The notes under the pieces are model-generated. The model was given only the letters and a program-made list of their open reading frames with translations. It made no database searches and was not told the DNA's origin. DNA of 64,000 nt from Spiroplasma endosymbiont of Cantharis nigra (lineage in GTDB: Bacteria > Bacillota_I > Bacilli_A > Mycoplasmatales > Mycoplasmataceae): contig NZ_OZ026470.1 of NCBI RefSeq assembly GCF_964019925.1, positions 310,001 through 374,000 of the forward strand, written 5' to 3'. This document shows positions 10,580 to 22,010 of the stretch, one piece after another (positions within the stretch are counted from its first letter, which is position 1; every line of letters begins with the position of its first letter). Position numbers and translations under genes: made by a program.

Positions 10580-11503
10580 ATGGAAGAAATTATAAAATTT
10601 GATAACTATACTAAAAAATATAAAAAGAAAGTAATTGGACCTTTAAATTGTTTAATTAAAAGGGCTAGAATTACAGCATTACTTGGAAGTAGTGGAAGTG
10701 GAAAGACTGTTATTTTAAACTCATTATTAGGAATAATAAAAGATTTTAAAGGAAACATTGAAATTGAAACTAGTTCAAGAAAATCGGGAAAGTATTTTTT
10801 AGTAAACAAAAATATTGGTTATTATACTCAAATGGATTTTTCTTTGTATGTTGTTAGTGCATATAAATTTCTTTTAGATATTTGTATAATGATGGGTATT
10901 GAGAAAAAAGAATCAGTTAAAAAAATTGAGTATTGAATGAAATACTTTGATATTTGAGAATCAAAGGATAAATCAATTAGAAGTTTTTCATGAGGAATGA
11001 AAAATCGAATGAATTTAATACTGTGCTTTATTAAAGATCCAGAAATTATTATATTGGATGAACCTGGAGCAAACCTTGATTCGTATTGAAGAAATAAAAT
11101 TAAGACTTTATTAGTAGAGGCTAAAAAAGCTGGAAAAACTGTTGTGATAACTGTTCATAACATTGATGAAATTGCAGATATTATTGATGACTTCATAATT
11201 ATTGATAATGGAAAAAATATATTTAGTGGTTCTACTGAAGAACTAAATGTTTATGCCAAATATAAGTTATATGTAAATGAAAAGTTTGATGAAAAAGACT
11301 TTAGAACTTTTTTAGAGGAATTAGGCATAAAGACATTTAAATATGATATTGATGAGAATTCATTAGTAGTGGCAATTGAAAATTTTAAACAAATAAATTA
11401 TTTATTTTTATATCTAATTAAAAATAATTTGCCAATAAAAAACTTGGTTAAATTACCAATAAATATGGAATCTATTTATAAGGCATTGGAAGCAAAAGAG
11501 TAA
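10580..11503 (+). CDS. ABC transporter ATPase, cassette 1
   Basis: A 307-residue nucleotide-binding subunit partnering the permease 6 bases upstream. Walker A is GSSGSGKT (36-43). The Q-loop region is YYTQMDF. The signature is SFSWGMK (135-141) in place of LSGGQ. Walker B is [13 protein letters not shown] (Asp160, catalytic Glu161), and the switch His is in TVHNIDE. After the ATPase core a family-specific C-terminal domain of about 80 residues follows ([26 protein letters not shown]). Three TGA codons code Trp, including the one in the signature motif. It should power the permease; the substrate is unknown. Confidence 0.92.
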
Positions 11504-11792
11504 AACATTTTAAATTATAAATCTCTAATTTTAAATAATATTTATAGTATGACTTTTTAAAATGAGATTTTTTTTATTTTTATATATGAACTACCCTTAA
11601 ATTAAAACGGTTTAAAAAGTTAAAACTTACTACTCATATTTTATTTAAAATAATTTCTATTTTAATTCTTAAAATTAGAAATTTTTTTAAATATTTGATA
11701 AAATATATTTGGATAAAGAAGTAATTAAAAAGTAAATAAATTCTGGTCTAACTTAACTATATAAATATTAATAAAATAACTATTGCTAAAAA

Positions 11793-11821
11793 GGGCGGCA
11801 GGGTGGGTTAAGAAAGAAGGG
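11793..11821 (+). promoter_or_regulatory. G-rich leader element before the levansucrase gene
   Basis: Four G-runs (GGG at 11793, 11801, 11805 and 11819) occur within 29 bases of an otherwise very A/T-rich leader; the last belongs to the ribosome binding site AAGAAGGG. The same layout precedes the secreted-protein gene at 53547. The rest of the 11504-11830 gap is A/T-rich and holds no gene that I can see. Confidence 0.45.
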
Positions 11822-11830
11822 AAATAAAAT

Positions 11831-13180
11831 ATGAAATTATTATTAAGTTTACTTGGGACAGTAATAATACCAAGTGCCTCAATATCAAACATAGTAGTTA
11901 AAGAAGAAATACAAATTAATCATAATACTTATAGATGAACAGAAATGACAGCATCAAAAGTTAAATTCAATAATGAAAGGTTAATGCCTAACATTGACTA
12001 TTCAAATAAAACAGCTTTTATTGAGAATTATGATATTTGAGATAGTTGAGCATTAATGAATAATGATGGAAGTGTAGCAACTGTAAATGGTTATCAAATA
12101 TGATTTGCTTTATCAAAACCAGCTGATGGTAGTGGGGAAACAAAAATTATGTACTTTTATTCTAAAACAGGAAGTAATTGAATTCCAGGGGGATATGTTT
12201 TATATGAAAATTTAATTAAAGGTTCAGAAGAATGATCTGGCTCTGCTTTATATGATGAAAATACTAAACAAGTTAATTTATTTTATACTGTATCTAATCT
12301 TACTTATGGTAAGAACTGAAATCAAAGAATTGCTTTAGCAAAACTAAACTTAAATTTTGATAATATAACTCCAAAATTTGAGAAACCTATTTTTCACAAA
12401 ATAATTGCTGAAGCAGATGGGGACTTATATCAAACTCATGAAGCAGCTGAAGCAACAGGGTATGATAAACAAAAATGAGCTTTCAGAGATCCATTTTATT
12501 TTAGAGATCCAAAAACAGGTCAAGAGTATTTATTATTTGAAGGAAATACAGGTTTATTAACTGGTAAAGAAGGAGAAAGACTACCTGAATATACTGGCGG
12601 TTTTGAAGATTATCCTGACGATTATGATTTTGAGAGATCAAATATGGCAAATTCAGCTATTGGAATTGCTAAATTAGATTTAGATAGTGGAAATGTTGAA
12701 TTATTAAACCCTCTATGAGCTTCAAATTTAGTTTCTGATGAAACCGAAAGACCAAGTTTAATTTATAATAAAAAATTCGATAGATATTATATGTTTACAA
12801 CAACTCATGGATACTATAATATGAATTTAGCTCCAGGTTTAAATGAAAATGATAGTTTACATGGGTTTACATCAAAAGGAAGTTTATTTGGTGAAATGAC
12901 TCCTATAAATGAAGATGGTTTAATTTTATATTCTAAACCTGAAAAAATCGAAAGTGAAAATGAGATAATTTGAAATGAAAATTATGCTTATGCATGAGGA
13001 GTAATTTCAGATAATTTGGATTCAGAATATTTATTAACTTTAGCTTTTAGTAATTTTTCATCTGATGGTAAAAATGAATTGAAAAAAATAAGAGGAGCAG
13101 CTCCAAGTTTATTATTAAAAATTGTTGATGATAAAATATTAGTAGAGGATGAACTACTTCCTGCTCAAGTCATGAGATAA
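11831..13180 (+). CDS. Secreted GH68 levansucrase / fructosyltransferase-type enzyme
   Basis: A 449-residue enzyme of glycoside hydrolase family 68, which splits sucrose and transfers fructose to water or to a growing fructan. All three catalytic residues are in place: nucleophile Asp71 in IWDSW, transition-state Asp220 in FRDPF and acid/base Glu306 in DETERPS. EWSGSA and FALSKPADG also match the family. The length is close to Bacillus SacB. The N-terminus (MKLLLSLLGTVIIPS) looks like a short signal peptide without a lipobox Cys, so export into the medium is likely. The start ATG follows GAAGGG. The next genes are an RpiR regulator, a sugar PTS and a 6-phospho-glucosidase, so it belongs to a sugar-use island. 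Whether it makes polymer or only hydrolyses cannot be told from the sequence. Confidence 0.9.
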
Positions 13181-13224
13181 AAAAATTACAAAGCTATAAA
13201 TATTTAAAAAAGTTATATAATTTT

Positions 13225-13256
13225 AGTTCCAGTTTTTATAAAGTTGGAACTTTTAA
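13225..13256 (+). terminator. Terminator after the GH68 gene
   Basis: AGTTCCA and TGGAACT pair across a 13-base loop and are followed by TTTAATTTT. Confidence 0.7.
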
Positions 13257-13320
13257 TTTTATTAGTTTTTTTAAGTATATATCAATAGTATATTTATACT
13301 GAAAAAAATTTAATTCATTA

Positions 13321-13350
13321 TTGTTTTTTTTTTTTTTTTATTAATAATCA
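13321..13350 (+). promoter_or_regulatory. Possible promoter with T16 spacer before rpiR
   Basis: TTGTTT (13321) runs into 16 consecutive T (13324-13339) and then TAATAATC. If TTGTTT is the -35 box and TAATAA/TAATCA the -10 box, the homopolymer is the spacer, and slippage would change promoter strength. The box assignment is tentative. Confidence 0.35.
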
Positions 13351-13375
13351 TATTTGACTATAAAGGAGCTACTAA

Positions 13376-14110
13376 ATGAAATCTGTTCTAAATCAGTTAT
13401 TTATTAATATAAATATTAATCCAAATTCTGCTAATAATGCTATTTCAAAGATTTTATTAAAATCCTATTTAACAAAAGTTATACCAAGTATTAAAGAATT
13501 AGCTAAGTTATCAAATGTAGCTGAGTCTACAATTTCTAAGTTCTCTATTTCTCTAGGTTATAAAGGATATAGAGAATTAATTTTTAAAATAAAATTAGAG
13601 ATATCTGATCGTGAAACTAAGCAAAATTTGGACAGTTCTAATAAAAATTATTTAGATTTTGAAGCGGACATAGTTGGCGCTATAAAAGAATTTAGAAGTT
13701 TTGAAAATAAAATTATAAATTCAAAAATAAGTATAAAAAAATCAAAAAAAATATATATATTTTCTTCTTATCAATTTCAATTTGAATCCTTATTTTTTGC
13801 TGAATTATTAAGAAGAAATGGAAAAGAATGTGTCTATTACACTCAAATGCTTGATCAAATTAATCAAATAGCAAAAGTTGATGAAAATGACTTTGTTATT
13901 TTTATTGTTGGTGGACAAGATACTAAAACTTTGGAAATGATTTTAAATGACTTTTTATATAGTAATTATTTAGTATTAAGCACACATTCAAAAGTGAATG
14001 AATTTAGTAATAAGGAAAAAATTATATGTATTGATTCAAAAGATCTAAAACATCTTTATGAGTATAGAAGTTTTATTTTAAAATATTTATTTTTACAACT
14101 TTGTAATTAA
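13376..14110 (+). CDS. RpiR/MurR-type transcriptional regulator, module 1
   Basis: A 244-residue regulator with an N-terminal helix-turn-helix (about 32-75: IKELAKLSNVAESTISKFSI, GYKGYREL), typical of the RpiR family. A divergent sugar-phosphate (SIS-like) domain follows (KKIYIFSSYQ, DFVIFIVGGQD). Such proteins sense a sugar phosphate and control neighbouring sugar genes. The ATG follows AAAGGAGC. The PTS gene begins 104 bp downstream, so it probably controls that operon. A paralogue at 54806 has the same place in module 2. Confidence 0.85.
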   Translation: MKSVLNQLFINININPNSANNAISKILLKSYLTKVIPSIKELAKLSNVAESTISKFSISLGYKGYRELIFKIKLEISDRETKQNLDSSNKNYLDFEADIVGAIKEFRSFENKIINSKISIKKSKKIYIFSSYQFQFESLFFAELLRRNGKECVYYTQMLDQINQIAKVDENDFVIFIVGGQDTKTLEMILNDFLYSNYLVLSTHSKVNEFSNKEKIICIDSKDLKHLYEYRSFILKYLFLQLCN

Positions 14111-14214
14111 TTATATATTCAATTTCACTAATAGGAAAGTAGAATACTCTTAACTATTTTTTATATATATTATTTTTTATAATTGTATTCTTTTTATGAA
14201 AGGAGATTTCATAA

Positions 14215-16806
14215 ATGGAAAAAAATATTAAAATTTATTCTCCCATAGATGGAAAAATAAAACCATTAAAAAATTTAAATGATGGTGTATTTTCTGAAAA
14301 TATGTTGGGAGAGGGAGTTTACATTGAACCAACTTCAAGTGATTTTTATTCACCTTTTGAAGAAGGAACAGTTGCTCAAATATTTCACACTAAGCATGCT
14401 TTTCATTTTAAAAGTAAGCAAGGACCAATAATTCTTATGCATATTGGTCTTGATACAATTCATTTACAGGGAAAACCCTTTGATGTTAAAGTCAATGAGG
14501 GAGATTCAATTAATTTAAAAACAAAAATTGTTACTGTAGATTTTAAGCTTTTAGAGGAAAAAAACATTATCAAATCTACACCAATAGTAATTGATTTAAA
14601 TGAATTTAAAGATTGAAGTTTTAATAGTAATATTCAAGGCGAAAAGTTAATAAAAAGAGGAGACTTAATTGGAGAATTAATTTTTAAAGAAAAAACTATT
14701 GAAAATTCAACTGTAGAACAAGTTCAAAAATTATTAAATACTAAAAATAAATATGAACAAGCAGCAGAAGATATTTATAAAGCAGTAGGAAAAAAAGACA
14801 ATTATAAACAAGTTTATAATTGTATGACTAGATTGCGTTTTGAAGTGCTTAATACTAAAAAAGTAGATGTTGAAGCAATTAAAAATATTAATTTAGTTAA
14901 AGGTATTATTTGAGCTGGAAATCAAATCCAAATTGTAATTGGAGGAGAAGTTTATAAAGTTAAAGAGGCTGTAGATAATGTTGCTCAAGGTATTACTACT
15001 AATAAAACTAAAGTCAAAACTATAAATAAGCAAAGTTTGGCTAGAAGATTTATGATTGCTGTTGGAGCAATTATAATGCCATCATTGCCAATAATGATGG
15101 CTTCAGGTCTATTAATGGGACTTAAAACTTTGCTTGTAATGGGAAATGTAATTACTGATATGAAATTTGGTACGGGAGCTCCTATTGATATGAATGTGGA
15201 TTTATTTTCATTATTTATTAATATTGCTTCAGAAACTGGACTAAAACTAATGGGAATTTTTATTGGTTATAATGCAATGAAGTGATTGGGGGGACCTACA
15301 ATAATGCAGTTATTGCTTTCGCTATTAATTGCAGGAGCTCCTTTAGGTTTGGGTATACAACCTGATTTAACATTATTTAGTATTAATGGTTTTGTTGTTA
15401 AAGCTGCATTATATACTTCATCAATTATTCCCCATGTTGCTATGGCATTTATTATCTTTTATTTAGATAAATGAATTAAGGTTTGAATGCCTACTTCAAT
15501 TGATGTTTTATTTAGACCCTTATTAATAGTTATTATTGCTTATGGATCAATGTTCTTTGTATTAGGACCAATATTATTTTTAGTAGAACAATTTATGGCG
15601 TTAATAGTTGGTTATTTATCACAAATTCCTTATGGATTTGGAGTTATGATATTTGTTGCAGCTTGGCAACCATTGGTTCTTACAGGAATGCATGTACCAG
15701 TTGTTATGACTGTAGTTATGCCAATGGCAGCGGGTCACTTTACAACTTTAATGGCCATTAACATCGCTGTTTTTGCTCAAGTTGGTGCAGCAGTTGGGGT
15801 GGCTATTAGAACCAAAAATGGTCAGTTAAGATCAACTGTTATTGCAGCTATTCCTGGAGGAATTGTTGGAGTAACTGAACCAATACTTTATGGAATTAAC
15901 TTACCAAAAATGCGACCCTTTATTTCAGGAGTTATTGCAGCAGGGATTTTTGGATTATTATCTGGTTTAATGGGAATTGAAGCAAGAACTTCTGGAGGTT
16001 TAGGGATCTTTGGTTTTACAGGGACACTAATGGAACCAAGATATGTTGAAACAGTAATTAATGGAGTAAAATTAATGCCTTCGGCAAATAATATTTTTAC
16101 GGGAGTTCCTAACTCTGCAGTCTTAAATTGTGTTTTATGATTTATTCTTAACATTGGAGTAATTCCAGCAGCGGCAGCAGTTGCCTACCTAATGTATATT
16201 GAAAGAAAAAATGAAATAAAATCTGTTAAATCTGCAAATAAAGCTCTTTTAAAATATTATAGCTTAGCTAAAAAAATTAAAATTGATGTTGCAAAAACAC
16301 AATTGCAAGAAGAATTAAAAAAAATAGACTCGGTAATAACTTTAGAAGATAGTTTAAGATCAAAAGAAATTGAGAAAGTCTTTATTAAGATTAATTCCTT
16401 GGAATCCAAAATAGATATTTTATCTTCAAAATTAGAGAAGAAAAAACAGTCTTTAATTACAAAGTTAGCAAAAGTTTCAAATAAGAAAGGTAATGAAACA
16501 AAGTTAAAAACTTTATTAGAGAATTATAAACAATTAGAAAATAATTTAAAACTTAAAGAGTTAAGTGAACAATTAGTAAAAGTTAAAACACAAAATGATA
16601 AAGCAATTAATGAGTTTAATAATTGAAAAAAAGAATCTTATAAAGCTATTAATACTGTTGTATTAGAAATAAGTCAAAAAGCTGACAATAAAGTATTGGC
16701 AGAAGTGGGAGATGTATATTACAATGCCATTAATGCCTTAGAAATTGGTTATATGTTAATTGATTCAAAAGATTTCTATATTAGTAAAAAAAGAATTAGA
16801 CAATAA
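14215..16806 (+). CDS. PTS sugar permease, fused IIA-IIB-IIC, beta-glucoside type, module 1
   Basis: An 863-residue phosphotransferase transporter. The order is IIA (1-130, phospho-His76 in LMHIGLDT), IIB (about 180-255, phospho-Cys203 in YNCMTRLRF), then IIC (about 270-660) with many membrane segments and the family signature GVTEPILYGINLP. A C-terminal extension of about 200 residues, rich in Lys, Glu and Leu, looks like a long coiled coil. BglP-type proteins usually run IIB-IIC-IIA, so both the order and the tail are unusual, but the paralogue at 55603 shares them. The ATG follows AAAGGAG. The 6-phospho-beta-glucosidase gene follows after 14 bases, which fits uptake of a beta-glucoside or cellobiose-type disaccharide as its phosphate. 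The exact sugar is uncertain. Confidence 0.92.
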
Positions 16807-16820
16807 AAAGGAGAAAATGT

Positions 16821-18236
<1,416 letters not shown>

Positions 18237-18289
18237 TAAGGAATTTTAAAATAAGAGTATTTATATTTTTACAATATGGAATTTTATGT

Positions 18290-18328
18290 GTTTAGTTAAA
18301 TTCAAAGATATTTAACTAAACTTTTTTA
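18290..18328 (+). terminator. Terminator of the PTS/GH1 operon
   Basis: GTTTAGTTAAA and TTTAACTAAAC form an 11-bp perfect stem followed by seven T. Confidence 0.85.
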
Positions 18329-18418
18329 TTATGAATTTTAATAATAAAAAGTCTTTATGCTATGGTTTACTTAAAAAAACACAACTCTCTTTCTTTTTTA
18401 TTAGAATATAGCAATAAA

Positions 18419-18448
18419 TTAAACTAAATTATTAATAAGTGATATAAT
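18419..18448 (+). promoter_or_regulatory. Putative promoter of the AAA/subtilisin operon
   Basis: TTAAAC (18419-18424) and TATAAT (18443-18448) are spaced by 18 bp, 24 bp before the ATG at 18472. Confidence 0.45.
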
Positions 18449-18471
18449 TCTCTTAGAAAGTGGGCAATAAA

Positions 18472-19419
18472 ATGAATAAAGTGAGTAAAAAAACATTAAA
18501 AGTGCTTAATATAATTCAAAAATTGGATGAAGAAGACTTTTTAACATTAAAATCAGTATTAAAAGATCAATTTTCAAAAGAAGAAATGGATTTTTTAGAG
18601 AATCAATATGCAGGAAGAAATTTTGTTCTTAAATCTTCTTCAATAATAAAAAGTAGTTCTTCAATTAAGGAAATATACAAATTAGAAATTGAAAAAATAA
18701 ATAAATTATTAAATAGTCAAACTCTTATTGAAAAAATAGGAGGACTTAAAATTTTATTTTATGGTAAAACAGGAACTGGTAAAACATCATTAGTTGAAGA
18801 AATTGCGTATCTTAATAAGCATTTATTATTTGAAAAGATAACTTTAGAAAGTATTTTAAGTTCAAAATTAGGACAAACACAATTAAACTTAATTTCTTTG
18901 GTAACAAATTTAAATTTAAAATATAAAAATAAAAAGGTAATTTTATTTTTTGATGAGTTAGATTCTGTAATTTCAAATAGACAGAATAAAAATGATGTTG
19001 CAGAACACGACAGAATTGTAGCATCTTTTATAAAATTTTTTGATGAACTGGATATTAATTATATTATTTTTGCAGCTACAAATATGATGGAATCAATTGA
19101 TATCGCTATTCAAAGAAGATTCAATATACATGTAGAAGGAAAATTATTCTCTGTTGAGACATTTGCAAAATTATACAATGATGAAAATGAAAATAATGAG
19201 TTATCTTTGAGATTATTGAACTCTACTTTTATTTTAAATGACGAATTACTCTTTTCACTTAGTGATTTAAAATCATTTGAACAGGAAGTAATTATTGATA
19301 CTGAGATTTATAATAAAGTTGATACTCTTCAAATTTTTTGAAATAAATTTAAAAATTTTCTGGTTCTTAGATCAGATGATGAAATATCTAAAAGAACTAA
19401 AGAGAGGCTTGGAGTATAA
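18472..19419 (+). CDS. AAA ATPase, IetA-like, partner of subtilisin
   Basis: A 315-residue AAA-family ATPase: Walker A GKTGTGKT (98-105), Walker B ILFFDELDS (Asp161, Glu162), sensor 1 AATN (201-204) and arginine-finger candidates RR (215-216). The N-terminal 90 residues form a helical region. It has no signal peptide. An in-frame GTG lies 12 bases upstream, but the ATG at 18472 gives the more usual start. The stop codon overlaps the start of the subtilisin gene (TAATG), so the two are translationally coupled. An AAA ATPase joined to an intracellular subtilisin is the architecture of the IetAS anti-phage system. The family assignment is by architecture and motifs only, and the symbol is left blank for that reason. 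Confidence 0.85.
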
Positions 19420-21551
19420 TGGCAGTTAAACTTAAAGCAACTAAATTTCAAGAGAAAGGTAATAGAGGAAGAATTGATAATAAATCTTTTGAAGAAGTAA
19501 ATGAAATTGTTCAAAAAAATAAAACAAAATTACTTTCAATTACTAAAAAAGTTGAAAATTTTAATTCAACAATAGAGGGTAAGGTTATATTTTTTATTGA
19601 ATATATTAATATAATTCCTCCTAAAACTAAAAGATTTATTTTTAATATTGACGGTAATCCAGAAAATATTTTAAATATTAAACAGAAATCAATTAGCTCA
19701 AAAAAAATTGATGGCAAAAGTTACATTAGAATATTTTATGAAATTAATAGCAATGAGTATAATAAGTTGATTTCTATGTTAAAAAAATTTCTAAACTATT
19801 CAGCTGAACTTTATGTTAGAGGAAAAGACGAGTATTTTTTGGCATGTATTATTCTTTGTGAAGGCTTCAGTCAAGAATATTACTCATATAGTGTTATAAA
19901 TAAAGCATATGTATCAACTCTTCCATTGCCTTGGGTTTTTGAAGATTTAGTATCTAGAAAAATTATTTCTAAAAATGATTTCAATTCAGATTTGAATTTT
20001 GGTTTTTTTACTGGAGAGCAGGTTAAGAAAATAAATGAGTTATATCCTTTTATGATTATTGAGGTTTTTAATTCAATGACTCTGTATGAATCACCAATCA
20101 ATATTTTGGACATGGATATAAAAGATAAAAATATAGAATTAGATAAACCAAGACAAACAATAATAGGAGTAATTGATTCAGGTAATAATTTACCAGAACC
20201 ATTTTCTAAATATATTATTGGTATTGAGGATTGAAGGGAATTTAAAAAATTTTCAAATAATGAACATGGTTCTATGGTTTCTTCATTATTAGTTGCTAAT
20301 GATGAATTAAATCCTGGTAGTGCAGATAAACTTGGTAATTTTTTTATTAAACATTTTGAGATGCTTGAACCAATTATAGAAGAAGGCAAGCCACAACTAT
20401 CATTTGAACACTTACAAAATAATTTGGAGACAATAATATCTCAAAATTCCGATATTCAAGTTTGAAATTTATCCATTGGTGGAATTAAAAGTCCTTATTC
20501 ACCTATAATGTCTAAAGTTGGAGCATTTCTTGATTATATTGCTAGAAAATATAATGTTTTATTTATAATATCTTCGGGTAATTTAAGAGAAAAGGTCTTT
20601 AATCCAATGGAGTCGTTATGTATGCCTGGTGATTCTTTAAATGCATTAACTGTAGGATCAATTCAAAAAGTTAAAAATAATATTGTACCTGCAAATTATT
20701 CTTCAATAGGACAAATCTTATATTTTGAAAAACCAGAGGTATCAACGTTTGGTGGTCCTGAAAATAGTGACAGTACTTCAACTGTTGCATATTGAAATGG
20801 TTTGAATTATGGAATAAAAGGTACCTCTATTTCTGCTCCAAGAATATCAAGAATTGCTGCACATTTAATAGAAGAAGGTTTTTCTCCTTTAGAAGCAAAA
20901 GCTAAAATATTAGCTATGTCTGTAAGAGAAAGACCTTCAAAAAAATCATCATCTTTTGGTTGAGTGGATAACTCTTTATTACTTAAACCAACATTGAAAG
21001 TAACTATTTCTCTTACAAATAAAAACCCTAAATATCTTGATATAAAAATACCTAAGGGAGTTACAGAAATTATTATTGGAGCCAGTCATTTTGTTCAACC
21101 TAATTCTATTTTTGGTGAAGAATACAGTATTCATAATTTTGATGTGGGATTAATTTGATATAATTCAGACGAAGAATCAAATAATCCGGAACACAAAGAA
21201 GTAACAAAAAAAGTAGGGGCAAAAGAAAAGTCAAATAATGATAGTAAGTATTTTAATGAAAAATTACTAAGATTAGAAGCAGGAAAATATTTTTCTTCAT
21301 CTAAATTTAGGTATCTTAAAGAAAATATTGATAATGCTAGATTAGATGGAATTTATCAAAAAAAATTTACCAATGATAATGCACAACTTGCTATAAGAGT
21401 GAAAAAATTAGATTTATTTGATACAAAAGAGGAACAAGTAGAATCGGTTGCAATTGCAATTTTATTAATAGGTAATGTTACAGAAAATGATTTCATTATT
21501 GAAAATAAGGCAATTGTTGAGTTAGAAGCTGAAGTAGAAATATATTCATAA
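19419..21551 (+). CDS. Intracellular subtilisin-like protease (S8), IetS-like
   Basis: A 710-residue serine protease with a complete subtilisin triad in order: Asp253 (IGVIDSG), His283 (NEHGSMV) and Ser470 (GTSISAP), with oxyanion Asn388 (ISSGN). About 240 residues precede the Asp, more than a normal prodomain, and about 220 follow the catalytic Ser. There is no signal peptide or membrane segment, so it should act in the cytoplasm, unlike secreted subtilisins. It overlaps the ATPase gene by one base. The ATPase presumably controls or feeds the protease. The likeliest role is defence against phage or plasmid invasion, as in IetAS. A housekeeping protease complex is the alternative. Confidence 0.87.
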
Positions 21552-21662
21552 AAATAAATTAAAGTATTTAAAAAAATTAGATCTAATTTAAATTTAACAA
21601 TAGCCATATTTTTTATGTGTAAAAATTTATTTTTAATTAGTTTATAAGGAAAGGAGTAAAAT

Positions 21663-21878
21663 ATGAAAAAAAGAAGTTTTTTCAGTATTAAAATTGAAGA
21701 AAAAAGGAAGATAGATATTTGAGAAGAAAACTCTAAAAATATTGATTGACAAAAAATATATGATAAGCCTGTAAATATTGTAGGAAATGAATGAAATAAT
21801 CAGCTTAAATTTTTTGCTCTTGAAAATATTAATTTCTCACAAATTAAAGAAATAATTGAAGTTTTATCAACTCAGTAA
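21663..21878 (+). CDS. Small protein of unknown function
   Basis: A 71-residue reading frame with a very good ribosome binding site (AAGGAAAGGAG, 6 bases before the ATG). It contains four TGA-coded Trp in conserved-looking contexts (DIWEENSKNIDWQ, NEWNNQLKFFAL), which suggests a real gene rather than chance. It lies 111 bp after the subtilisin gene in the same direction and could be a third member of that operon. No family was recognised. Confidence 0.65.
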
Positions 21879-22010
21879 AAACAGTATTTATTTTAATTAC
21901 TATGAAATAATAGTAAAAGGATTATTGAAATTACTCAAGAAACTTTTATTTTTTAACCTCTTTTTTAATTATTAAAAAGACTATAATTATATTGGGTAAA
22001 GGAGAACAAA

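Noticed and set aside
10756-10800. Frameshift in the variable region of the ATPases (after FKGNIEIE / KGEIIIEK)
   Set aside because: The frames are continuous in all intact copies; the region is just a variable loop between Walker A and the Q-loop.
18472-19419. Reading the AAA protein as a toxin-antitoxin partner or FtsH/Lon-type protease
   Set aside because: It has no protease domain of its own and no antitoxin-like DNA-binding domain; the protease is a separate subtilisin gene.
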